This document shows, piece by piece, positions 23,909 through 35,400 of a stretch of DNA of 64,000 nucleotides. Within the stretch, counting starts at the first letter, position 1; every line of letters begins with the position of its first letter. The DNA is from Sporothrix humicola. Lineage: Eukaryota > Ascomycota > Sordariomycetes > Ophiostomatales > Ophiostomataceae. The notes below the pieces were generated by a model. It saw only the letters and a program-made list of their open reading frames with translations. It did no database searches and was not told the DNA's origin. The stretch lies in the NCBI GenBank assembly GCA_021396245.1, contig WNYE01000080.1, positions 124,001-188,000 on the forward strand. The letters are read 5' to 3'. A program made the translations under genes and the position numbers.

Positions 23909-25887
23909 TTATCTCAACGCCCACGACTGCTCCTGTTGCTTCGCATCTCTCGCCCACTTGACACGCAGCGTCAGAGCGCGCGGGTTATCGTCGGCCGTGA
24001 TGAAAGACAACTCTCCTGTCACCTCACGCGGGTCAGTCTCCGCCAGAATATTAGAGTGCGCCTTGTCCAGGAGCAAGCATTGCATCCAGTGTGTCGCTTT
24101 GCCAAATGGACCTGTTGTGAAGGCAACGCGATCTTTGCCTCCAGCAATCCATGACTGCGAGCTGGCATCAACAGGTTCAATCTGTGCTGTGCGCGAAGTG
24201 CCAAAGTAGATGTCGAACCACACCAGGAAGCCGTCAAGCGACTCAGCATCCTTGGAAATCACAGACGTCCAATCAGCGGTAAAGACAAGATCATCAACCT
24301 TGATTGAATGGAGGTCAAGATGTTTGAACATGCTCGAGGTGCCTGCAATGGTCTTCTCTGGCATGACCAGCATCCGTGCATCATCGTAAATTCCGGCCTG
24401 CATGGCCTTCATGTCGAAGCCATACACATCCCTCCAGAAGGTGATGCTGTCGCAGATGTACTCCGAATCGCAGACAGGGGCCAGGAATAACGAAGCGTGG
24501 CTCGGAACCAACAGACCATCTGGCTTCAGATACTTGTCCCGGGCATAGAGGACGCTCGGTAGCATCGCCTCATACAGCAAGGCGTAGCCCATCCACTCGC
24601 TGACAATAATATCAACCTTGTCTACGGGGAGGACTACCTCTTCGATGAGGCCCTTGAGACAAGTGATCTTGTTGGTCATGCCGTTGTTAAAGATGTTCTC
24701 CCGCGCCTTGTCGATGATTTCAGACCTATCGACAGCGATCACAAGCTTTGCGCCCGCCTTTGCACAGAACATGCTCAGAATTCCTGTCGTGCAGTCCACG
24801 TATTAGTCTTCCTTCTTCTCTATTATCCCATATCCAGGTCGAAAGACCCAGAGGTCCATGATGAAAAAGATCGGGGGTGGAAACATTAAGCGTAAAAACA
24901 AATGAATGAGACGGCCTACCTGTGCCGCAGCCAATGTCAAGGACCGTCTTTCCCGCAAACAGGTCCTTGTTAGCGTAGATAAAATCACGGTACGCATCCG
25001 TCCGAATGGTGTCCTTGAGCATGGTCTCATGAATATCTAAATGGGCGTAGGTTTCATTAGTATGTGCACAAATCAAATTGGTAATTCGAAGGAAAACGGA
25101 GATGTGTACGTGCCGCTGTGAGAGTACGACTCAAAGTAATAGTCTGTACCGCCGGATGCTTGTGCTTCTTCCTCGCCGGCTTTATTCGAGGCCGACGCAG
25201 GCTTGGCAACGGTTGATGAGCCAGCAGATTCCAAAACACCAGCGTCCTTTTGCGATTGCTCGTCTGCACCCCAGCGCTGGTCAAGGGTCTTCTGAACCGC
25301 CAAGCGGTAGCTCTCGAACTGTTTGGTCAAGTTCTCCAGCTCTGACTTCAGTTGCTCATTTTCCTGGCGAATCTTGGTAGCACCTGCCGCATCAATGCCT
25401 GTGCTGGATGCCCCTTCGGCAGAAGTGTTTTGGCCCTGTGGCTCGGGCAAGCTGTCCAAGGCAAAAATGAGTGCATCGTTTTCGAGAACAGGCTTGAGGT
25501 ACTCGTCGCCAGAAAGGTCGGCCGCTGAAACCTCAGTCGGAAAAGAAGATTTCTCAAGCACGCGCTGGCGAACTGTCAAGGGCTGTTAGAGCAAATCCTT
25601 CACGACACGTATGCTCCTCTTGACGAGATGGACCGCAAGCCAAACTCACTAAAGTTGATCAGCTTCACACTGCCGTAGAAGTCGAGGCCCAGCCGATCAC
25701 GGACAGCAAGAAAATCAAAACCGTGCTCTTTTTTGCAGTAGTCAATCATAGAGGCGGCGTCTGGAAAAACACGGTCGTCGAAGAGCGAGGTCACAGCCAA
25801 AGGCTCCTCATCGTCTTCAGGATTGGCATCTAGCCAACCCTCTTCGTCCGAAGACTCGGAGCTGCTTTGGAACTCGCGCTCAGTCAT
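23909..25887 (-). CDS. RMT3: Protein arginine N-methyltransferase 3
   Basis: A type I arginine methyltransferase; in fission yeast and animals PRMT3 modifies ribosomal protein S2 in the cytosol. Exons, minus strand, are 25887-25650, 25572-25114, 25036-24920 and 24783-23909, 562 aa. The N-terminus is acidic and Ser-rich. Residues about 30-60 correspond to the PRMT3 zinc-finger region (SLFDDRVFP...YCKKEHGFDF) but lack the CxxC pair. A coiled-coil segment (about 150-190) follows. The catalytic core has motif I VLDIGCGTGILS (264-275, split by intron 3), the double-E loop SEWMGYALLYEAM with E334 and E343, and the THW loop at 502-504. Intron 2 needs a GC donor (GCACGT) to give ESYSHSDIHETMLKD, as in relatives. 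No other GT donor keeps the frame. Confidence 0.9.
25037..25113 (-). other. GC-AG intron in PRMT3
   Basis: The intron runs 25113 to 25037 on the minus strand, starting GCACGT and ending TTTAG, with a TACTAAT branch site. GT sites nearby (for example GTACAC three bases downstream) put a stop codon after the acceptor, so the GC donor is the only frame-preserving choice found. Confidence 0.7.
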
Positions 25888-26402
25888 TGAACAAGAGTTT
25901 ATGGTGGAAAGATGGAGGAAAAGAGTCCGAATGATAGCTTGGTCAAAGGCCGAGATCTGGACAGCTAGTATTGGGACGTTCTGAAGCCTCGAATTCGTGT
26001 TTTTGCTTTGGCATCTACTATGTATTGTTTGAAGTTCAACGGCGTATTAATTGGCGTATTTATTTGTTGATGCACTTTTCCAACGTGGAGGGAAGGTCTG
26101 AATTTTCACTGGCCAATTGATTCACCCAAAGCACTAGGCAGTGAATCCCGCCACTAGCGTTTGTAATTATGGCCGGCAATGTACTCCGTACTCAGTATTA
26201 CCACTATAATACATCTATCATGCACAGTGATGCGACGTATTACACAACTGCTCAAAGGCGACCGTCAGCCAATCGCCGGCCAGCCTTGTTTGAGGACATT
26301 GCGCTTTCTAGCGGTCTTTATTTTATCTATCTGAAAATCTGGTGCTCTATTATAAGGCCACAGTAATAAACATGGGGCTTTACTTTTCTCGGGGTTCATT
26401 TC
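25888..26402. other. Intergenic between USO1 and PRMT3 (tandem)
   Basis: 515 bp holding the PRMT3 promoter and the USO1 3' UTR. It contains one TACTCCGTA motif at 26182-26190. No gene is supported. Confidence 0.6.
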
Positions 26403-29400
26403 TCAATCAACTTCGTCCTCGTCCTCGTCCTCGTCGTCCTCATTTTCATCCTCATCCTCATCGTCGGAAATCTGCTCACCAAGTTTACGCAGGCGGGTCT
26501 GGAGATAGAGAAGAAGGGGGGGAAATCCGACAGTTAGTAATCAAATACAAACCAGGCCCTTTGTTGGTGCAAAGGGGCATCTCCCAGCCGCCAGTGTATC
26601 CTTGTTGAACAGTGGTGTACGTACCTTGTAACCTGCCACTTTTTCTTCAAGGTCAGCAAAGACCATAAGCAGGTCATCCAACTCTGTTTGTGTGGATCTC
26701 TTCTCTTCATGCGCCGTGTTCAAAGACGCCTCAGCCTGTTACGAAGGTTAGAAATGCGAAACAGCGCTGCTATGAATGTGACCAATTCCGGTCAGAACGT
26801 TCAGTAAAAAAACTTACCTCCTTGGCCCTCTTCTCGGCAGACTGCAATCGATCACGGGTCTTCCGGCCATCTTCTTCGGCAGCTTCAATCGTTTCCCGGA
26901 GCTCGGCTTCCTGTATGCCCGCGGCGGCAAGCTTTGCCTCGAGATCTTGCGCCGTTTTTTGTGCCTCGGCGACTGCGGCCTCCATGTCATCCAATTGCAC
27001 CTTGAAGCCATCGCGGGCTGTCTGGAGCTCCTGGGCCTTGCTTTTATTTGCCTGGACAATAGCCGTTAGCATTTATGTAAGCGTCACCGTCTTTCGTCTT
27101 GCCGAACATCCACAATTTAGGTGACTGACCTTCAACAGATCAACCTCCAACCGGCTGCCTGTTGCCCGTAGGTCGGCCAATTGGGCTTCCAGCCGACGTT
27201 GCACACGTGCTAGTTCTGTTTCAGCCGCTTTCCGGGCTTCTTCCATCTGTCGTTGCATGTCGCTCTTGCTTTTTTGCAACTCTATGCGAGCTTGTCTACG
27301 ATGCCAGGAAAACAAATGGGTTAGTATCTGCGTGCTCCCATCAGGTGAAATTGCGCGATGACCGCTGATAGAACCTACTTCAAGGCTTCCTCCATCTGGT
27401 GTTGTAGGTCATTCTTGCTCTTCAGGTGCTCCGCGCGTGTTTGCCTGCAGGGGAAAAAAAGTTAGTGTCTATAAAATCGCATGAGGCAATATTTTGCAAG
27501 GACCGCTGCCGTAACTCACCGCAAAGTTTCCTCGTGTGCCTGCAAAGCCGCGTCATGCGCTGTTTTAGCCTTGTCAAGGTCTGAGCTTGCTGTCTCTTTA
27601 GACTTTTTATGGTCAGCCCTCTCTTGACCGAGTGCGTTTTCCAACGTGGATATTCTATCCTGGGCTTCGCGAAGGGTTCTATCCTTCTCGCCCAGCTCGG
27701 CACGCAGTGAGTCCACTAGCTCACGGGAGATGCCCTGCTGAACGCCATTGGACACAAACGAGATCTCCATGTTAGGGTCCCTGTCAATAGCTCGCAACAG
27801 GCGGCTGTAATTGTCCTTGAAGAAGTCAACAAAGGCGCCATCAAAGAACACGCCAGGAAGCTTTTCGTCTGCTTGGGGGTCCAGTTTTTGGGGTATAACC
27901 TCGAAATCTCGAAGGGGGGGATAAGCCCTGAGCGTATTGAGCTTGTTGATATACCGGTCACGGCCCATTCTCGTCATCAAAATCTCATGCAACTTTTGTC
28001 TTGGGATTGACGAGTCCTTGGTAGAGAATTCATAGAGTACACCCAATAGCAGGGCGGCAAGCCCTTGAACGACAACCTCGCTGCTGGTGTTTTTGACGAC
28101 AACTTGGATCAAGCCCTGCAGGTTGCTTCCTTCTCCCAAGAAGTCATTGACACCTTCCAAATCCTCAAAGAGCCAGGAAAGTAGCAGCATTAGATAGCCG
28201 ATCACGATGCGTTCATCGTCCCCCCGGTTAACGCTGCTGAGTAGATGTGCTGCAATGGTCTGTATGCTTGTAACAACCTCTTCGCCGCTTTCTTCATCTC
28301 CTTCTGTCACTGCCATCACAAGAGCCTTCGCTCGTGGGTTTTCGTTGACTAGGTGAAACATGATCACCGACGCAAACCAATTCCGGTAGGGGTCACTGGA
28401 TGGAGACGCTGCCGGTGACCGCAGAAGTGTCGTTAACACATTGGCTGTCTCGTCGGCACCGGAATTGTGCCCATCGATGGCTCGCTGCAAAAAGTGCAGC
28501 CGCACAACTTCATGGTTGAAAAAGTAGGCCTTCAAGCACTCGCAGGCAGCCATCCGGACATCAAAAAATTGCGGAGAGTGCACACTTAGAGTCAGGTCTA
28601 AGAGACCGTCAATAACATACACCTCGCTATGGTTGCCATTTGCGTTTGTCTTGTTGCCATCTGCCATTTGTGCTACGCTGTTACCATGGTCGATGGGCGA
28701 TGGGACGCGTAATTGTGCAAAATTTTCTTGTAGAGTTGAATTTCCCCGAATGATTGCTGCACAAGTCGTCAATGCCTAGGCCGCGTTTGAAAGTGTCAGT
28801 TGATTCAGTCGGGTGTCAAACATCGGTCTGGACGAGTTAGCTCACCTCGGCGCGAATTTGAATCTCGAAATTGCCATTGAAAGACAGCTGCAAGGCATGG
28901 TAAAGAACTCCGTGGCGCCAAAATTCAGCTTGGTTTTGCACGGTACCAGCAGCGCCTTGAACCAGGAACAGCCGGATCACAGCTAACAGAGCGTAGATGT
29001 TTCGGTTACGCTGCACCAGTGCCCAATTTGCCATCTCACTGTCTTGTTCACTTGGCGTGCCAACATCTTTGAGAAGGCGCGCAAGCTGGGCCGTACAAAG
29101 CGATTCCCGAAACAGCGTTTGGTTGTGTGCATTGAGTCGGAGAAGGTTCGCCAGGAGAATGAGACAGTCTTCAACAGCCCGGCCACCATCCAGAACAGAG
29201 CCTTCTTCGTCGATGATCTTGAAGAGCCGTTCGAAGGCATTTTCAAACGCCACGAGTTTTTGTATCTCAGTCGAAGTCGGTGTCAGATATGTCAGTAGTG
29301 TGATGGTTTCGTTACGCACCACATCACGCTGGTCATCTAAAATGGCAACAAGTCGCGGGATGCCGAGAGGGGCTGTGAAAATACACTCCTCGGTTCGGTC

Positions 29401-29826
29401 CGTCCGGGCCGCTAAAATTGCCGAGAGGAGCTGCAGAGAGTAGAGCCTCGAGTAGAAGTCGTTTGTCTCAAGAAAGTCGAGGAGGTGCGTGATGTTTTCG
29501 AGCTTTTGTGTGAATTCATCCGCAAGCCACAGAGCGATTTCTTCCGAGGCTTCAGGGCTGTTCTCATTGGGGTTGAACAGCATCAGCAGGGTCTCGAGAA
29601 CAACTTTGACTGTATCGACATCTTCCCCATCCTTTGCAAGACTGCCAATCAAGCTTCGTAAAGCTCCCGAAGCCACTGACGCTGGGTATTCTTTTGCGAA
29701 GCTTCGCAGGCCAAGGATCGCAGCTCGCCGATCCTCAAGCAAGGTTGCCGAGCTCAACCGTCCACTCAAGACAGATATTGTCTCGCCTACGGACTGCTTC
29801 GCCGGGGCCGTGGCAATGGAAAACAT
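26403..29826 (-). CDS. USO1: Uso1/p115 vesicle tethering factor
   Basis: A peripheral Golgi protein that tethers ER-derived vesicles, working with the Rab GTPase Ypt1 and SNAREs. Exons, minus strand, are 29826-28846, 28775-27520, 27444-27379, 27295-27130, 27051-26818, 26735-26625 and 26498-26403, 969 aa. The start at 29826 (MFSIATAPAKQ) is chosen because family proteins begin like this; the frame is open to 29943. The N-terminal two thirds is the armadillo head (LLEDRRAAILGLRSFAKEYP, SPEASEEIALWLADEFTQ). From about residue 700 the protein is coiled coil with long Glu/Lys/Gln heptads, spread over five small exons. It ends in an acidic tail of Asp/Glu residues (ISDDEDEDENEDDEDEDEDE) as in p115. 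The tail is much shorter than in budding yeast Uso1 but normal for filamentous fungi. Confidence 0.92.
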
Positions 29827-30925
29827 GGCGGCAAGGCCTAGGTCGTCGTGGTAAACCGTCGAAGATGTGGTGACCTTGTAAGGTTTGGGTTGCTGCGTAC
29901 GCTTCGTCCAAGTCACGGCCCTCCTTCCATTCCAGGGTTGCAATCTGTTAGGCGAGAAGCTATCGATTCCATACCATGTGCAAGACTATTTTCGCTGTTG
30001 AATAATGTCGTCGTAGATATTGTTTCTCTTGCGTCGTGGGGTTGTTCTTGTGGCCAGGTTGAGGACACTATGCTTGTATTGCGGTTTTTGGGGACAGTAC
30101 GACGACGTAAGGGGCTACCGCATTCTACTTTAACCGCCTTCATAGTAGGACGCAGTTTAAGCTATGGAGGAGCTATTAATTGGCCCCTGGAGATTTCACC
30201 TCAGACAGGAGCCCCGGTAAAACGATGCGACTCTTAAGTTCGCTTTTTTGCATACGTTATTCTGAGCCAAGATTAGTCACCGAAGCTAACTAGAAAATCT
30301 CAAGTACTCTACTCTTACTCCTCCGTCCACACAACTGATTGAAAAGTATTTGTTTTTGACGCGCAAAGACGTGTATTCAACAAGTCCAAATTTTCGCTCG
30401 CGGTTTTCGACAGCGACACGAAATCAATACCCAAGGAGCCTTATTGACAGGCAGATTTTGCGATCCCCTCCACCGGCTCGAATCTCACGTCTTGTTTCTG
30501 GTAAAAACCGACTTGTACTTCGTCTCTCTCCGCTGCCAATATTGGCATCCAACGCCTTCCCCCGGTCTTCCTTCAAATCCGGCTCCAGAACAAAGAACAA
30601 GGGCACAGGCAGAACACCGCAACCTGTATTCCACAGCCAACATTTCTTTGACAATCCCTAGATGAAGTTGCGGATGCAACGGCCACACTTCCAGCATTTT
30701 CCATTTGCGCGAGCCTCACCACCAACAAGACGATCTCCCACTTAGCAAATACCGCTCGTCAAATCTCTTCACAAATGGTCTAAGGAACTCCTAAAGAACA
30801 GTCCACCCAAATACAAACCTAGCACAATCCTCGCCGCACTGAAGACATAGACCTGGTGTGCAGTAACAACGCCAGCCCCGAGACAACGATACTCGTTTCA
30901 ATACGTACTCACCCGCGCCGCAAAG
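29827..30925. other. Divergent promoter region of USO1 and RAT1
   Basis: 1.1 kb between divergent start codons. It includes the in-frame extension of USO1 to 29943 and a pyrimidine-rich, A-rich leader before RAT1. Open frames near 30350-30697 are short and lack support. Confidence 0.55.
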
Positions 30926-33900
30926 ATGGGTATCCCGGCCGCTTTCCGATGGCTCTCGAGCAAATACCCCAAGATCATCTCTCCAGTCATCGAGGAGACG
31001 CCTCAAAAAATGGATGACGGCACTGTCATACCCGTTGACACAACGGGGCCGAACCCGAATGGCGACGAATTTGACAACCTTTACTTGGACATGAACGGCA
31101 TTGTGCATCCTTGCTCCCATCCAGAAGACCGCCCGCCGCCCGCCGACGAAGAAGAGATGATGCTGGAAATTTTCAAATACACAGACCGGGTCGTCAACAT
31201 GGTCAGGCCTCGCAAGCTGTTGATGATTGCCGTTGGTATGTAAACTCTTTTGTCTTTCATTTCTCTCCACGTTTACTTGTCATTGTAATTGAATACTGGC
31301 TAATGTGACTTTTCTAGACGGCGTTGCGCCCCGTGCCAAGATGAATCAACAGCGCTCGCGTCGCTTCCGATCTGCTCAGGAGGCAAAGGAGAAGGAAGAG
31401 GACAAAGAAGAGCTGCTCAAGCTACTCAAGCAACAGAACGGTGGGACTCTTCCAGAAGCATCACTTGAAGCCGCCGCAAAGAAAGCATTCGATTCCAACT
31501 CGATCACACCGGGCACACCCTTCATGGATATTCTGGCTGCAAGCCTACGGTATTGGTGCGCGTACAAGCTCAATACCGACCCTGGCTGGGCAAAGTTGAA
31601 AATCATCATCTCTGACGCCAGCGTGCCTGGCGAAGGTGAACACAAGATCATGGATTTTGTTCGCGCGCAACGTGCGTCGCCCAACCACGACCCAAATACT
31701 CGCCATGTCATCTATGGCCTCGATGCAGATCTGATTATGCTTAGCCTTGCCACCCACGAGCCTCATTTTCGGGTTCTGCGTGAAGATGTCTTTTTTCAGG
31801 ACAGCAAGGCGAGGCTGTGCAAGCTCTGCGGGCAGAAGGGCCATGAAGCGAGTGCGTGTAGAGGGAAAGCTAAAGAGAAGGATGGTGAATTTGACGAAAA
31901 GGACTCAGAGCACACTAAAAAGCCATTCATTTGGCTCCACGTATCCGTGTTGCGCGAATACCTTGCCGTGGAGCTAGATGTTCCCAACCTCCCTTTTCGA
32001 TGGGACTTGGAACGGGCGATTGATGATTGGATTTTCTTGTGCTGCTTTGTGGGCAACGATTTTCTTCCTCACCTTCCAGCCCTTGAGATTCGGGAGAACG
32101 GCATCAACACGCTCACTGGCCTGTGGAAAGACAACCTAGCGCTCATGAACGGATATGTCACAAAAGATGGACATGTTGATCTAGCCCGTGCACAAGTCAT
32201 CATGAGCGGACTAGCTAAGCAGGAGGACGGCATCTTCCGGCGCAGGAAGCAACAGGAAGATCGGAGGGAGGAGAACAACAAACGGCGCAAACTTCAGCAA
32301 GAGCAGGGGAAGAGCCGCGGCGATTCCCGAAACGCGCCTCGGACGGTCGGGGGCGACAATATTTTTGCTGAAGGCACAGCTGGCCTGAACCTACGCCCCA
32401 TTGCGACCTTCACGCCGGAGATATCCAAATCTATCACCCACGATATGGTTGTGAACCGTGGTGCCGCTACTGATGCAAACGTGGCGAACAAAAGTGCGGC
32501 CAGTGTTCTGAAAAGCCGTATTCAAAACCGCACGGCACAATCAACCAATGGTGCTGAAGAAGCCGCCACTGCAGAAACAAACGTCGACAACACTACGCAA
32601 GCGCCTGCCCTGGGTAAGCGAAAGGCTGACCTCATCGAAGACGACGCAACCAGCACTCAGCTTTCAAGTGGAACCAACACTCCTAAAGCAGAGGAGGGAC
32701 CTGTGGATACAGTCCGCATGTGGGAAGAGGGGTACGCAGACCGCTACTACGAGCAGAAATTCCACGTGGATCCAAAAGACATTGAGTTTCGCCACGGTGT
32801 CGCTCGGGCCTATGTCGAAGGCCTTGCCTGGGTCCTTTTGTACTATTTTCAAGGATGTCCATCTTGGGAATGGTACTACCCATACCACTATGCACCGTTT
32901 GCGGCCGACTTTGTGGACCTGGACAAGCTGGAGCTTCACTTTGAAAAGGGGCGGATTTCCAAGCCTTTTGAACAGCTCATGAGCGTTCTTCCGGCGGCTT
33001 CTCGTCATGCAATCCCTGAAGTCTTTCACGACCTTATGTTGAATGAAGACAGCGAGATCATTGATTTCTATCCTGAAGAATTTGACCTTGATCTTAACGG
33101 CAAAAAATTTGCCTGGCAGGGGGTGGCATTGCTGCCGTTTATTGACATGGCACGGCTTCTCGCCGCCGTGGAGAAACGATACCCTCTTTTAAGCTCCGAG
33201 GACCAGATTCGCAACGGCATAGGCAATATTGTCATGCTGCTTTCTGATGCAGACACAGCACTATACGATGAAGTGACATCAAACTTTTATTCAAAGCGGC
33301 AGGGCCCTCTGAAGTACAAGATGGATCCTCTCGTGTCCAGTGGAATTGCCGGCAACGTCGAGAAAATTGAGGACTACATACCTCACGGCTCGTTGTCTTA
33401 TCCGCTAGAACGAAAAGCTCTTCCTGACATCGAATACGATCGATCTTTGAGGTACCCCCCCCCCTTTTTTTTTAATATATTATTTGTCCAATAACCTCCT
33501 TTTGATGTCCCTGCTAACATTACAGTGTCAATTTCGAATTGCTGTCAACGCCACATGCGCACAAGTCGATGCTCCTTCGTGGAGTGAAACTTCCATCGCC
33601 GGTTCTTAACCGCGGTGACAAGGAGGCATTACTCAACAACACAGCGCGTGGTGGGCGCAACGGTGGAGGGTCTCACAACAACTACCGTGGCAACAATAGC
33701 TCATACAATAACGGGCGGCCACGATATGATTCGGGTGGGAGGCCGCAGTACAACAACCACGGATCAGTGGGCCAGAATCCTGGTCATGATGGCCGCAACC
33801 GCCCTGCACACTATTTACAGGGTGGCCAGAATGGCCGTGGCTCGCATTACGGATCACCGCCTCAATCGTGGGTCCCTCCCGCGCCTGGCCAGGCCGGTTT

Positions 33901-34282
33901 CGGTTCTGGCAGACCCCCGCCACCACCCCCAGGTGCCTACTTAAACGGCGGACGATATAATGATGGCGGTTACAACAATGGTGGGTACAACAATGGCGGG
34001 TATAACAACGGTGGGTACAATGGCAATGGCGGTGGCTACGGGGGTGGCTACAGCAATGGAGGCAATGGAGGCTACGGCAGCGTTGGCGGCAACAACTATG
34101 CCGGCGGTGGTCACAACCAGGGCTATCAAAACCGGTACAACCTGCCGCCTCCGTCTGGAAGCCACGGCCATCAGTCCTATAACCAGCAGTCATATCGCCC
34201 TCCATCTGGCCATGGAAGTGGCCAGCCAAGTGACAACCGTCAGGGTGGCTATAACGGCTCTCGTGGCGGCTACCGTGGATAG
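30926..34282 (+). CDS. RAT1: 5'-3' exoribonuclease 2 (Rat1/Xrn2)
   Basis: The nuclear 5'-to-3' RNA exonuclease that matures rRNA and snoRNA and drives torpedo termination of RNA polymerase II, with partner Rai1. Exons are 30926-31235, 31318-33451 and 33526-34282, 1066 aa. The N-terminus MGIPAAFRWLSSKYP and the segment DFDNLYLDMNGIVHPC-like are the conserved first half of the nuclease. Further conserved acidic blocks are IISDASVPGEGEHKIMDF and VIYGLDADLIMLSL. A CCHC zinc knuckle (CKLCGQKGHEASAC) sits at residues 271-284, as in filamentous fungal Rat1. The second conserved region contains FLPHLP and WEWYYPYHYAPFA. The last 200 residues are Gly/Asn/Tyr-rich with RGG-like boxes and four tandem YNNGG units, likely disordered and RNA-binding. 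Confidence 0.94.
33957..34040 (+). repeat. Tandem 15-bp YNNGG-coding repeat in RAT1
   Basis: About four imperfect 15-bp units encode GYNNG repeats in the C-terminal low-complexity tail. Third-position differences between units suggest selection on protein sequence or an old expansion. Confidence 0.75.
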
Positions 34283-35400
34283 ATCCCAGCATGATCCTAT
34301 TCAACCAGCGCAAAGATTAAGGTGCGTACTGTTTGGTGTTCTGGCTTGAACACTTTATTTGGCTTGATTTGCTCGGTTTGCTATTTTCTTTGAAATATAT
34401 ATTTTTGTGCATCAAATTTAACCTGTCCTCGCTTAATGGACGCGGCCGCGCCTCGTTATCGAACTATAATTTCCGTAGTTCTTGATGCTAAACTTCAAAC
34501 TCCTAAAAATGACCTGCCAGGGCTAATCGTCCCGTTGCGGTCTCACTCGAACTTATTTTATTTTATTTTTTACACCCTCTTCACTCCCCTTTTTCGAGGA
34601 TATTCTGCCTCGTTCGCACCAAGCCCACGTCATGACATACGAGTGCTATATATTTAAACCGTACTGTTCATTGACAGATATGCTTAACTAATTAAAATTA
34701 ATAATTCTCCAATCTGTATGTCGTCCTCCATATCGAACTGTTCTCCACAGCATGCGTAGGACCTCATCTGCTCATCTGTCGACAGAACTGCGGGGGTCCA
34801 AGCGCCCCGCTGTGATTCTCAGGGACCTGATACAGCATATCGCTATAAACCATATTGCGCCAGGGGGGCAGCCCACCAGGGGCAGGAACAGCTCCCGCGA
34901 ATTTGCGAATCAACAGACCCCGAGGCAATGGTGAGACCATTGTCGCTCCAGTCAAATCCTCAATTCGTTGCCCACATACCTGCAGCGACCAGGCTGCCCA
35001 GCTCAAACCACCCCCAAGTCTATTACTGTTGTGCCGGGTGCTTTTCTCTGTGACACAAGCTCAAGTAAGCTCCTATCCCCCCCTCTTGATGAGACCCATA
35101 ATCTGCCACTCCGTACGACAGTATTCCCCTCCTAGCCACTGCACAAGCATCGCGAGCCACTTCTTGTGCCCTCCTAGCCACTGCACAAGCATCGCGAGCC
35201 ACTTCTTGTGATCTTGCCTGTAACAACGGCTGATTTGTACCGTCTTTTTCTACATTCAGCTAGCTACCGCTTTGCGATCAAACACTTCCTCTAGTCTCTT
35301 TCTCTCCGCCATGGTCGGCTCTGGATGTCGATAACCTTCGGTTGCTGGACATAGCTATGCTTTTTGGCCATAACATCCCCGCCCTGCCACTCTCTCAAGG
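34283..35400. other. Intergenic between RAT1 and the RasGAP gene
   Basis: 1.1 kb with the RAT1 3' UTR (AT-rich, 34,300-34,740) and the promoter and leader of the RasGAP gene. It contains a perfect 42-bp tandem duplication at 35,127-35,210. No gene is supported. Confidence 0.6.
35127..35210. repeat. Perfect 42-bp tandem duplication
   Basis: Two identical head-to-tail 42-bp copies (35127-35168 and 35169-35210) lie 190 bp before the RasGAP start codon, each starting CCCTCCTAGCCACTG. This is probably a recent duplication within the promoter or 5' leader. Confidence 0.9.

Noticed and set aside
35127..35210. Two-unit repeat as a CRISPR-like array
   Set aside because: The copies are directly adjacent with no spacers, and the genome is eukaryotic.
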